Assembly (NCBI GenBank): GCA_023251335.1
Contig: JAHEZA010000027.1
Coordinates: 1 to 12,327 of the forward strand
Direction of reading: 5' to 3'
Length of the DNA: 12,327 nt
Source of the DNA: Chitinophagaceae bacterium
GTDB lineage: Bacteria > Bacteroidota > Bacteroidia > Chitinophagales > Chitinophagaceae
Shown: in pieces, positions 1 to 7,172 of the stretch
How positions within the stretch are numbered: position 1 is the stretch's first letter
Layout: each line of letters starts with the position of its first letter
The notes under the pieces: model-generated
Told to the model about the DNA's origin: nothing
The model's input: the letters and a program-made list of their open reading frames with translations, nothing else
The model's database searches: none
Translations under genes and position numbers: made by a program

Positions 1-132
1 TTGTAAAATTTCTTCTAAAAATAGCCGTTAATTTTTAAATTGGTTATTGATGTTACCTGATTTTTCGTAATCGTTCGCTTTACTTCAAAAAAATAGAAAT
101 CCGTATTATTTGTTTGATTTACTGCAAAGGGG
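1..132. other. Unassigned flank downstream of hemW
   Basis: This AT-rich stretch lies past the hemW stop. All three plus-strand frames hit a stop within the first 40 bases, so at most the last few codons of a gene to the left could be here, and I cannot support one. No hairpin followed by a T-run is visible for terminating hemW transcription, and I see no RNA gene. Confidence 0.5.
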
Positions 133-1281
133 TCACGCAAATAATTTTACAGCTATTCCATCAGCAAATAATTTTCCTGCATCGGTCAACATAATTTTAT
201 TTCCTTCAAATAATATCATGTCTTTCTCTATTTCATTCTTTATAATGATTTCAATCCTTTCTCTGTGTTGGTTTGAAAAATCGTCTCCAATGTAATCCAG
301 GTCCATTCCTTCAATTGTTCGAATAGATGTCATAATATATTCATTCAGCATTTGCGACTGAGTAAGATGTTCTTTTTCAAAAGGAATTTCATCATCATTT
401 ATCGATTTCATATAAATCGCATTATTTGCTTTATTCCATAGGCGCATTTTTCCGTTGTATGAATGTGCCGATGGGCCAATACCAATATATTTTTCTCCAC
501 GCCAGTAGCTACTATTGTGCTTGCTTCTGAAACCAGGTTTGGCAAAATTGGAAATCTCGTAATGTTCATAACCCGCGCTGCGCATCAGTTTCATCAACAC
601 GGAATATTGGTCGGCCTGGCCGTCTGTATCAATATCTTCTTTTTTATGAGTCAGAATCATTTTGTTTAGAATGGTTTTTGGCTCAACAGTTAGCGCATAG
701 CAAGCGATATGAGGCACGCCAAGTTCAATAACGGTTCTGATATTTTTTTTCCATTCTTTTTCCGTAAGTCCGGGTATTCCAAAAATAAGATCAATAGAAA
801 AATTTTGGAAGCCCGCATTTTTTGCAAGGTGAATACAATTTAAAGCCTGCACTGCATCGTGCGCACGGTTCATCCATTTCAAATCGCGTTCAATGAAAGA
901 TTGTATCCCGATGCTTAGGCGATTGATCCCGGACTGCTTCCACTCGATTAATTTTTCAGAAGTGATATCGTCAGGATTGGCTTCCAGTGTTATTTCCGGA
1001 TTATCAGATATTTTAAAATGGCTTCTAACAGCGTTGATGACTGAATGAATCTCCTTTCCCGCAAGAAGGCTGGGTGTCCCTCCTCCAAAATAAATTGTTT
1101 CTATCATTTCTTCCGGCGAGATAATAGCAATTTCCTTTTGGGGAGAAAAACTTCTTAATTCAATCTCCCTGATCAGGGAAGCGATCATCTCATCTTTCTT
1201 TAAAATGGAAGTGGAAAAATGAAAATTGCAATAATAACACGCTTGTTTGCAAAAAGGAATATGAATGTAAATACCTGCCAA
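133..1281 (-). CDS. hemW: Radical SAM heme chaperone HemW (coproporphyrinogen III oxidase-like)
   Basis: HemW is a radical SAM protein that binds heme and delivers it to membrane respiratory enzymes. It was long misannotated as oxygen-independent coproporphyrinogen oxidase (HemN). The 382-residue protein opens with the family signature YIHIPFC; Cys11, Cys15 and Cys18 form the CX3CX2C [4Fe-4S] motif. GGGTPSLL (67-73) matches the SAM-binding glycine motif, and ESxNPDD-like ANPDD, SIGIQSF, DLIFGIPG, YEISNFA, HNSSYW and GIGPSAHS follow in the usual order. Length is normal for HemW and shorter than true HemN. The start codon is TTG; it is required because the conserved N-terminus begins two residues later and no ATG lies just upstream. 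The stop is TGA. The gene diverges from the barrel gene across 66 bases. Family assignment is firm; heme-chaperone function is inferred from the family. Confidence 0.95.
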   Translation of the reverse strand: MAGIYIHIPFCKQACYYCNFHFSTSILKKDEMIASLIREIELRSFSPQKEIAIISPEEMIETIYFGGGTPSLLAGKEIHSVINAVRSHFKISDNPEITLEANPDDITSEKLIEWKQSGINRLSIGIQSFIERDLKWMNRAHDAVQALNCIHLAKNAGFQNFSIDLIFGIPGLTEKEWKKNIRTVIELGVPHIACYALTVEPKTILNKMILTHKKEDIDTDGQADQYSVLMKLMRSAGYEHYEISNFAKPGFRSKHNSSYWRGEKYIGIGPSAHSYNGKMRLWNKANNAIYMKSINDDEIPFEKEHLTQSQMLNEYIMTSIRTIEGMDLDYIGDDFSNQHRERIEIIIKNEIEKDMILFEGNKIMLTDAGKLFADGIAVKLFA

Positions 1282-1347
1282 AATTTATTATTTCTGCTTT
1301 ATCAATAAGATGTGGTTTCAGATTTTCAATTTAGTTTTGAAAAATTA

Positions 1348-3168
1348 ATGAAACCAACGGAAACCAAATATCTGAGTAAACGCTTGCCGCTTATTTTTAT
1401 ATTGTTGTTTCTCTTTTCCAGCAGCGTTTATTGCCAAAAAGAATACAGCCTTCATTATCTGATTGCAGACAAAGATACTTCGTACAGCATACAACAAACC
1501 GATTTAAAAACAGCATTTAAGACAAAAGAAGATGCAACGCTTTACGTAAACAAGCTGCTTATAACGCTCATGAACAAGGGGTTTCCCACTGCTTCAGTAG
1601 ATTCTGTTATGTATGATACTTCATTTGCGACAGTCAAATTATATTTAGGAAAAAAATACACCTGGGCGCGGATTTCAACAGATAGTATTGACCCTTATGT
1701 TTTGGAACAAACAGGCTGGAGGGAAAATCAATTTAAAAATAAAGAAATGGATTTTGTCCGTTTGCAATCTCAACAGCATAAAATTCTGGAATATTTTGAA
1801 AATACCGGTTATCCTTTTGCGGAAGTTTCATTAAAAGATGTTGAGATAGAGAATGACAAGGTAAGTGCACAACTTTACGTAAAAAAGGGGGCGCTATACC
1901 ACATGGATAGTATAAGAGTGTTTGGAAAAGTAAAAATAAAGAACTTATTTCTTCAGCATTACCTGGGGATCTATGATGGAAGTCCTTATAACTTTAAAAA
2001 GTTGAAAAACATTTCAAAACTTATTAATGATTTGCCTTTTTTGCAAGAGCAGCAATCGTGGGATGTAACGATGTATGGCACCGGCGCTACTCTTAATCTC
2101 TACCTTGCCCCAAAACCAGCCAGTCAAATTAATGCGCTGGTCGGCTTTGCTCCTGCAAGTACCATTACCGGGAAATCGCTATTAACGGCGGATGTGCATC
2201 TTGATTTGAAAAATTCTTTAGGAAACGGTGAAAGAATATTGGTAAACTGGCAACAACTGCAACCGCAGTCGCCACGACTTAATCTCGGTTATAATCATCC
2301 ATACATTTTCAATTCAAATTTCGGGCTTGATTTTGCTTTCAATTTGCTAAAACAAGATTCATCTTATCTGCAAATCAATGGCATGCTGGGTGTTCAAATT
2401 GATGTTTCTCCTACCAATACATTAAGGGTGTTTTATCAACGCGAACAAAGCAACCTGCTTTCAGGAGGGATAGACACAAACCTGGTTATTGCAACAAAAA
2501 CATTACCACCCAATATTGATGTAGGTTCTCAAAACCTAGGCCTGGGTTATCATTTTATGAATACCAATTATCGCCTGAACCCGAGAAAAGGAAATGAGCT
2601 GGACATTTTGGGGACGGCGGGATTAAAAAAAATATCAAAAAATAATGATATTATAAATCTTACGGATCCGGCAGATCCGCACTTTGATTTCAATTCGCTG
2701 TATGATTCCGTTAAATTAAATTCCTATCAGTTCAAAATCGTAGCTTCCGGTGCACATTATTTTCCGCTGGGAAAAAATAGTACCTTAAAAACAGCGTTAC
2801 ATGCGGCGCTTTTGGGCAGTCCACAAACTTTCAAAAACGAATTGTACCGAATTGGCGGTTATAATTTGCTGCGGGGCTTCGATGAGGAAAGTATTTATGC
2901 CAATCAATATGCCGTCTTCACTGCCGAATACCATTTTTTGGTGGGATTGAATTCTTACTTTTTTGGGTTTTCTGATTTGGGATTTACCAAAACGAAGTAT
3001 AATACTACTTCCTATTCTAATTCGTTTATTAGCGGAGGCGTTGGTTTGGCATTTGAAACCAAATTCGGATTATTAAATTTAAGTTATGCCGTGGGCAAAC
3101 GAAACGATGTGAATTTTGATATCAGAAACGCTTCCAAGATATCATTTGGTTATATCAACTATTTTTGA
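1348..3168 (+). CDS. Omp85-superfamily outer-membrane protein (BamA/TamA-like, POTRA plus 16-strand barrel)
   Basis: A 606-residue outer-membrane protein of the Omp85 (surface antigen D15) type, a superfamily that inserts or exports proteins at the outer membrane. An N-terminal signal sequence (basic start, hydrophobic PLIFILLFLFSSS, likely cleavage before Gln at about residue 30) is followed by two or three POTRA-like modules (about 40-255, e.g. the stretch around NTGYPFAEVSL). The predicted barrel spans about 258-606. The diagnostic loop-6 RGF tripeptide is at 509-511, and the chain ends in Phe, as barrels do. I chose ATG 1348 because a signal peptide follows directly; an in-frame GTG at 1312 would add 12 residues and bury it. 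The DUF4271 gene begins 4 bases after the stop, implying co-transcription. No tamB-like partner is nearby, so the exact subfamily and substrate are unknown. It could also be a two-partner-secretion-like transporter. Confidence 0.85.
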   Translation: MKPTETKYLSKRLPLIFILLFLFSSSVYCQKEYSLHYLIADKDTSYSIQQTDLKTAFKTKEDATLYVNKLLITLMNKGFPTASVDSVMYDTSFATVKLYLGKKYTWARISTDSIDPYVLEQTGWRENQFKNKEMDFVRLQSQQHKILEYFENTGYPFAEVSLKDVEIENDKVSAQLYVKKGALYHMDSIRVFGKVKIKNLFLQHYLGIYDGSPYNFKKLKNISKLINDLPFLQEQQSWDVTMYGTGATLNLYLAPKPASQINALVGFAPASTITGKSLLTADVHLDLKNSLGNGERILVNWQQLQPQSPRLNLGYNHPYIFNSNFGLDFAFNLLKQDSSYLQINGMLGVQIDVSPTNTLRVFYQREQSNLLSGGIDTNLVIATKTLPPNIDVGSQNLGLGYHFMNTNYRLNPRKGNELDILGTAGLKKISKNNDIINLTDPADPHFDFNSLYDSVKLNSYQFKIVASGAHYFPLGKNSTLKTALHAALLGSPQTFKNELYRIGGYNLLRGFDEESIYANQYAVFTAEYHFLVGLNSYFFGFSDLGFTKTKYNTTSYSNSFISGGVGLAFETKFGLLNLSYAVGKRNDVNFDIRNASKISFGYINYF

Positions 3169-3172
3169 CGTA

Positions 3173-4282
3173 ATGAAAATGAAATTTTTTATTTTTTTAA
3201 TTGGAATTGTGGTGATGAGTTTATGCGGCCTGTCTGCTTTTGCACAAGTTATAAGCGATAGTTCTTTACCAAAAATAGAAGATACCGTCAAACCTTCTGG
3301 TCAGAAAAAGATTGTTGATTCAAATATAAAAAATCAGACACCTGATACAGTAAAAGCACTTAAAAGGCAAAAAGCTATTTCCCCTCGAGATACCCTGAAA
3401 AGATTAGAAGTCAGCAATACCGAAAGGGCCGAAGTTCATCCTCCGAAGATTACTTCGAATAATGGTAGCATTTCAAATGATGTAAATTCCATTATAGTTT
3501 CGGACACCCTCATAGATGCCGTACAAACAACTGGGAAGCCTGCCAGTTTTATAGTTGAAGAATTACTTTTAAAAAACCGTTTTATTAATGTAAAGGATTC
3601 ACCCGTGTTTTTAAAAGAGCAGCTTCACTATGCAACCGGAAAGGAATTTCTATTTTATACGCTGTGTATTATAGTACTGATTCTTGGTATATTTAAAAGC
3701 TTTTACAAAAGTTTTTTCACAAACTTATTCAGAGTTTATTTCAATACATCGCTACGCCAGACTCAATTGGCCGACCAACTTTCACAGGCAAAATTGCCTT
3801 CGTTTATTTTAAACCTATTTTTCACCCTAACAGCAGGGGTCTATCTGTGGCTGCTTTTTAATTTATATACTCCTACCAGCTTGGTGAATACCAAATTTTT
3901 GCTTGCGTTTTGTATCATCGTTATCGCGCTCCTTTATTTTGTAAAATTTTGTCTTCTTAAGTTTACGGGATGGGTGTCGGATATTCAGCAGACAATCAAT
4001 AATTATATTTTTGTAATTTTTTTGGTCAATAAAATTACCGGCATTTTATTGGTACCGATTATTATATTACTTGCGTTCTTAAAAACAGGATGGATCCCTG
4101 TCGTGACTAATATTTCTTTTATGATGTTAGGACTGCTATTTCTTTCACGATATATTAAAAGCTACGGAGCGCTTGAAAACAAAATGCCGATAAATCCATT
4201 CCACTTTGTCATCTTCATTTTGGCCGCGGAAGTCATTCCATTATTGTTGATTTACAAAGTAGCCATAGATTACTTAATCTGA
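3173..4282 (+). CDS. DUF4271 membrane protein with secreted N-terminal tail
   Basis: A 369-residue protein of unknown function that I recognise as the Bacteroidota-specific DUF4271 family. The start at 3173 gives a clean signal peptide (about 1-24, ending AFA before Gln); a longer in-frame version from 3116 would overlap the barrel gene and displace that signal, so I rejected it. Residues 25-155 are polar and probably disordered, with recurring Asp-Thr units (DTVKP, DTVKA, DTLKR, DTLID). About six membrane helices follow (roughly 158-174, 209-232, 241-263, 277-303, 307-327, 342-363). The protein is presumably an inner-membrane protein with a periplasmic N-terminal arm. It sits 4 bases after the Omp85 gene and 81 bases before hemD. 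DUF4271 next to hemD is, as I recall, a common arrangement in this phylum, hinting at a tetrapyrrole or envelope link, but no catalytic motif is evident and I infer no reaction. Confidence 0.8.
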   Translation: MKMKFFIFLIGIVVMSLCGLSAFAQVISDSSLPKIEDTVKPSGQKKIVDSNIKNQTPDTVKALKRQKAISPRDTLKRLEVSNTERAEVHPPKITSNNGSISNDVNSIIVSDTLIDAVQTTGKPASFIVEELLLKNRFINVKDSPVFLKEQLHYATGKEFLFYTLCIIVLILGIFKSFYKSFFTNLFRVYFNTSLRQTQLADQLSQAKLPSFILNLFFTLTAGVYLWLLFNLYTPTSLVNTKFLLAFCIIVIALLYFVKFCLLKFTGWVSDIQQTINNYIFVIFLVNKITGILLVPIIILLAFLKTGWIPVVTNISFMMLGLLFLSRYIKSYGALENKMPINPFHFVIFILAAEVIPLLLIYKVAIDYLI

Positions 4283-4333
4283 TGAAACATCATTTTGATT
4301 TTTTGATAACACCGATTTGTTGGCAAAAACTAT

Positions 4334-4341
4334 TAGCTTTG
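4334..4341 (+). promoter_or_regulatory. Candidate hemD promoter, -7 element TAGCTTTG
   Basis: This is an exact match to the Bacteroidota -7 consensus TANNTTTG in the 81-base gap before hemD, placing a start site near 4347 and leaving a leader of about 17 bases. No TTG lies at the usual 17-23 base spacing upstream; the nearest copies give spacers of 11, 14 and 28. The -33 element is therefore weak. It may provide extra hemD transcription independent of the upstream genes. Confidence 0.35.
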
Positions 4342-4363
4342 CAGCAACTGCACCAACTTCATA

Positions 4364-5158
4364 ATGGATAGAAACTCTGAATTTAAAGAAGCAAAGACAA
4401 TTAAGGAAATTCAAAATGTCCTTATTACTCAAGCCAAACCAAATAATGAAAAATCTCCCTATTTTGATTTGGCAAGAAAATATAAGATTGATCTTTGTTT
4501 TGCTCCTTTTATAAGAGTAGAGCCCATTCCATCCAAGGAGTTCAGAAAGCAAAAAATTGATATTCCTTCTTATACAGCGGTAATTTTCAACAGCAAAAAC
4601 GCTATAGATCATTTTTTTAGAACCTGTGAAGAAATGAGAATTACCGTGTCGCAGGATGTAAAATATTTTTGCATTACAGAATCTGTGGCGCTCTATCTCC
4701 AAAAGTTTATTTTATACCGGAAGCGTAAAGTTTTTTTTAGCTCTGATGGTACTTCTAACAACCTTTTTGAAATAATGGAGAAATACAAAGACCAGGAAAG
4801 GTTTCTATATCCTTGCTCCCAGTCTTTTGATAGCGAAATTACCAATTGGCTCAATTCAAACAACTGCGATTACGCCATTCCGGTACTTTATGAAATCATT
4901 TCAAATGATGTAAAGGCCATTGTTGAAAAAAATCATTATGAAATCATTTGCTTCTTTACCCCTTTGGGCGTAAAAAGCTTTATCGAAAATTGTCCTTCTT
5001 TTAATCAAAATGGAACGCTAATTGGCGCATTTGGGGACAACACACGGAAGGCTGTGATTGCCGCCGGCTTCCACCCGGATATTGTTGCGCCAAATCCAAA
5101 GGCTCCAAGCATGGTTTCAGCATTGGAACATTTTCTCTCCGAAATCGTCAAAAAATAA
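4364..5158 (+). CDS. hemD: Uroporphyrinogen-III synthase
   Basis: HemD cyclises hydroxymethylbilane to uroporphyrinogen III, inverting ring D, in the cytosolic path to heme and siroheme. The 264-residue protein has the expected two-lobed layout: the first domain begins at VLITQ (19-23), and the second carries Tyr176 in VLYEI, the FTPLGVKSF segment (198-206; usually FTSPSGVRxF) and the terminal IGAFGDNTRKAVIAAG block (220-235) with the PNPKAPSMVSAL tail typical of the family. HemD is poorly conserved, so these segments plus length carry the call. ATG 4364 is the only plausible start; the next in-frame Met is near residue 91. No other heme-biosynthesis enzyme gene is in the window. The gene ends at a strong terminator shared with gapA. 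Confidence 0.88.
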   Translation: MDRNSEFKEAKTIKEIQNVLITQAKPNNEKSPYFDLARKYKIDLCFAPFIRVEPIPSKEFRKQKIDIPSYTAVIFNSKNAIDHFFRTCEEMRITVSQDVKYFCITESVALYLQKFILYRKRKVFFSSDGTSNNLFEIMEKYKDQERFLYPCSQSFDSEITNWLNSNNCDYAIPVLYEIISNDVKAIVEKNHYEIICFFTPLGVKSFIENCPSFNQNGTLIGAFGDNTRKAVIAAGFHPDIVAPNPKAPSMVSALEHFLSEIVKK

Positions 5159-5187
5159 AGTTTTAATACCTCCTTTTTAGGTACAAG

Positions 5188-5221
5188 AAAAATCTCCCGG
5201 TTTTATGACCGGGAGATTTTT
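5188..5221. terminator. Bidirectional intrinsic terminator between hemD and gapA
   Basis: A perfect 14-bp inverted repeat, AAAAATCTCCCGGT / ACCGGGAGATTTTT, encloses the 6-base loop TTTATG. A GC-rich stem is flanked by an A-run on the left and a T-run on the right, so it works as a stem plus U-tract on both strands. It lies 29 bases past the hemD stop and 41 bases past the gapA stop, as expected for convergent genes. Confidence 0.93.
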
Positions 5222-5262
5222 ATATACATTGAAATCAACTCTGGGAATTGATAAAAATATCT

Positions 5263-6276
5263 TTATTTCTTAATCAATTTTCCAAAATAATGTACCGTGC
5301 GCACCAACTGAGAAACGTAGCTCATTTCATTATCATACCATGAAACTGTTTTTACCAACTGGTTCTCGCCAACCGTTAAAACTTTTGTTTGTGTGGCATC
5401 AAATAAAGAGCCGAAGTTCATGCCAATAATATCTGAACTTACTATTTCGTCCACATTATATCCAAAACTTTCGTTTGAAGCGGCTTTCATAGCGGCATTT
5501 ACTTCATCTACGGTAACCTTTTTATCTAAAATTGTTGTAAGTTCCGTGATAGACCCTGTTATAACCGGAACCCTTTGTGCTACGCCGTCAAGTTTACCGT
5601 TTAATTCAGGCAATACAAGCCCAATGGCCTTTGCAGCGCCGGTACTATTAGGAACTATATTTGCTGCAGCCGCTCTTGCTCTGCGCAAATCGCCTTTGGG
5701 ATGGGGTGCATCCAATGTGTTTTGGTCATTCGTATAAGCATGTATGGTAGTCATAAATCCTGTAGCAATACCAAAACTATCATTCAACACTTTAGCCATG
5801 GGGGCAAGACAATTGGTGGTGCAGGATGCGCATGAAATGATTGTTTCGCTTCCGTCAAGAATTTCATGATTTACATTAAATACAACGGTTTTCACACCGC
5901 CGGTAGCAGGAGCTGAAACAACAACTTTTTTAGCCCCTGCAGTAATATGAGCCTGTGCCTTGTCTTTATCCGCAAAAAAACCAGTGCTTTCTATAACCAC
6001 ATCTACGTCATCAGAACCCCATGGAATTTGAGCCGGGTCTCTTTGAGCATAAATTTTTATTTCTTCTCCATTTACTATAATTGAATTATCAGTACTTTTC
6101 ACTTCTCCATCAAATCTTCCCTGAGCGCTATCATACTTTAATAAGTGTGCTAATTGTTTAGGGCTGGTCAAATCATTAATTGCTACAACGTCTATTCCTT
6201 CCATATTGTAAATTTGCCTGAATACTAACCTGCCAATTCTGCCAAATCCGTTTATCGCAACTTTTACTGTGCTCAT
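5263..6276 (-). CDS. gapA: Glyceraldehyde-3-phosphate dehydrogenase, type I
   Basis: This cytosolic glycolytic enzyme oxidises glyceraldehyde-3-phosphate to 1,3-bisphosphoglycerate with NAD. The 337-residue protein is full length. The Rossmann motif GFGRIG is at 10-15, and Asp35 in NDLT is the residue that usually favours NAD over NADP. The catalytic motif SCTTNC is at 151-156 with nucleophile Cys152, and its partner His179 lies in [22 protein letters not shown], the NSTGAAKAI stretch and WYDNEMSY near the C-terminus are all standard. It starts at ATG (complement of 6274-6276) and stops with TAA. It appears monocistronic, with its own strong promoter upstream and a shared terminator downstream. 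I see no active-site deviation. Coenzyme preference is inferred from Asp35 only. Confidence 0.98.
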   Translation of the reverse strand: MSTVKVAINGFGRIGRLVFRQIYNMEGIDVVAINDLTSPKQLAHLLKYDSAQGRFDGEVKSTDNSIIVNGEEIKIYAQRDPAQIPWGSDDVDVVIESTGFFADKDKAQAHITAGAKKVVVSAPATGGVKTVVFNVNHEILDGSETIISCASCTTNCLAPMAKVLNDSFGIATGFMTTIHAYTNDQNTLDAPHPKGDLRRARAAAANIVPNSTGAAKAIGLVLPELNGKLDGVAQRVPVITGSITELTTILDKKVTVDEVNAAMKAASNESFGYNVDEIVSSDIIGMNFGSLFDATQTKVLTVGENQLVKTVSWYDNEMSYVSQLVRTVHYFGKLIKK

Positions 6277-6311
6277 AATAATTAAATTGTTTTTATTTTA
6301 AAATAAGGTTG

Positions 6312-6341
6312 CAAATTTAAGCTATTGTAAATAAATTTCAA
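6312..6341 (-). promoter_or_regulatory. gapA promoter, TTG-N19-TAAATTTG
   Basis: Read on the minus strand, TTG (complement of 6339-6341) is followed by exactly 19 bases and then TAAATTTG (complement of 6312-6319). This is a full match to the Bacteroidota housekeeping consensus TTG-N19-TANNTTTG. The predicted start site near 6307 leaves a leader of about 30 bases before the gapA ATG. It fits a highly expressed glycolytic gene. Confidence 0.85.
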
Positions 6342-6381
6342 TTTGAAAATATTTCATTCTTCCTACACACTTCCGTTGCAT

Positions 6382-6417
6382 TTCTGATAAATCCGAAAAA
6401 GTTCTGATATTATCCGA
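6382..6417 (+). repeat. Tandem direct repeats upstream of gpx (possible operator)
   Basis: TTCTGATAAATCCGA (6382-6396) and TTCTGATATTATCCGA (6402-6417) share TTCTGATA and ATCCGA around a variable centre. Their starts are 20 bases apart, about two helical turns. GATATTA at 6406-6412 recurs at 6416-6422. They lie 80-115 bases before the peroxidase start and about 40 bases beyond the gapA -33 element. Paired sites on one helix face suit a dimeric or cooperative regulator, but no known operator is recognised and chance in AT-rich DNA is possible. Confidence 0.35.
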
Positions 6418-6496
6418 TATTACAAAATTCATGATTAAATATGCAGCGGAAATGTTAACACCAGTTTTTATCACAATTCGTATCTTTATAAAAAAA

Positions 6497-7084
6497 ATGA
6501 AAAAGATACTCTCAGCAGGAATTTCAATTCTTCTGTTTTCGTTTGTTATTCCTACTCCAACTTCACATGTTATCAAACCAGGCTCTATCTACCAATTTAA
6601 CGTACCTGCCTTGACGGGAGGATCGATTGACTTCTCAAAATTTAAAGGAAAAATGCTCTTGATAGTTAATACAGCTTCCAAATGTGGTAACACACCGCAA
6701 TATGACGATCTTGAAAAATTATATCAAGAATATAAGGACAAGTTGGTTATTGTTGGTTTTCCTGCAAATAATTTTGGCGGCCAGGAGCCGGGAAGTAATT
6801 CTCAAATCGCCGAATTTTGTAAAAAGAATTATGGTGTTACTTTCCCCATGGCTGAGAAAATCTCAGTAAAGGGAGATGATATTGCTCCCATTTATAAATA
6901 TATGGTTGATCTGGCGGAAGCCCATGGATTTGACGATCCTGTAAAATGGAATTTTACGAAATTCTTATTCGATAAAGACGGAAATTTTGTTACTGTTATT
7001 TTCAACAGGGATCGATTGATCCCTAATAATCCTGATCCAAAAGGAAAAGAAGATTATGAAAAGTTGATAAGTTATCTGAAGTAA
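6497..7084 (+). CDS. Glutathione peroxidase family protein, exported, Cys-type
   Basis: A thiol peroxidase of the GPx family that reduces hydrogen or lipid peroxides. The 195-residue form starts at ATG 6497, directly followed by a lysine pair and a hydrophobic segment (about 4-18) that reads as a signal peptide or anchor; the longer in-frame start at 6431 would bury it. Motifs: peroxidatic Cys63 in NTASKCGNTPQY, FPANNFGGQEPG (88-99), Cys108 in EFCKKNYGVTFP, and WNF at 151-153. Cys108 matches the resolving cysteine of thioredoxin-dependent 2-Cys GPx enzymes such as yeast Gpx3, so the reductant is probably thioredoxin-like rather than glutathione. The usual FPCNQF is FPANNF, so the tetrad Gln is Asn92. 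It diverges from gapA and precedes holB by 88 bases. Export to the periplasm is inferred from the N-terminus. Confidence 0.9.
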   Translation: MKKILSAGISILLFSFVIPTPTSHVIKPGSIYQFNVPALTGGSIDFSKFKGKMLLIVNTASKCGNTPQYDDLEKLYQEYKDKLVIVGFPANNFGGQEPGSNSQIAEFCKKNYGVTFPMAEKISVKGDDIAPIYKYMVDLAEAHGFDDPVKWNFTKFLFDKDGNFVTVIFNRDRLIPNNPDPKGKEDYEKLISYLK

Positions 7085-7172
7085 GGAATATTATCCGGCC
7101 TTATTTTGTCTTCCTGATTTCTACTCCTTTTAGGGGCTAAAACACAATTAAATCAATTCGATTTCCCGGTTA

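Noticed and set aside
1332..1339. TAGTTTTG as promoter for the Omp85 gene
   Set aside because: Matches TANNTTTG, but only 8 bases precede the ATG and no TTG sits at the right spacing; too weak to list as a feature.
1312..1347. GTG start extending the Omp85 gene by 12 residues
   Set aside because: It would place the signal peptide internally; ATG 1348 gives a proper N-terminal signal.
4274..4702. 142-codon open frame on the minus strand
   Set aside because: Lies antisense to hemD and the gap before it; the translation shows no family motif, while the hemD frame does.
5166..5182. Small hairpin TACCT / AGGTA just after hemD
   Set aside because: Five-base stem with no T-run of its own; the strong 14-bp terminator beside it explains the region.
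5393..5737. 114-codon plus-strand open frame inside gapA
   Set aside because: Complement of a highly conserved GAPDH segment; its low-complexity translation is a by-product.
6431..6496. Earlier ATG for the glutathione peroxidase
   Set aside because: Adds a second, non-signal-like hydrophobic stretch ahead of a good signal peptide and overlaps the candidate regulatory region.
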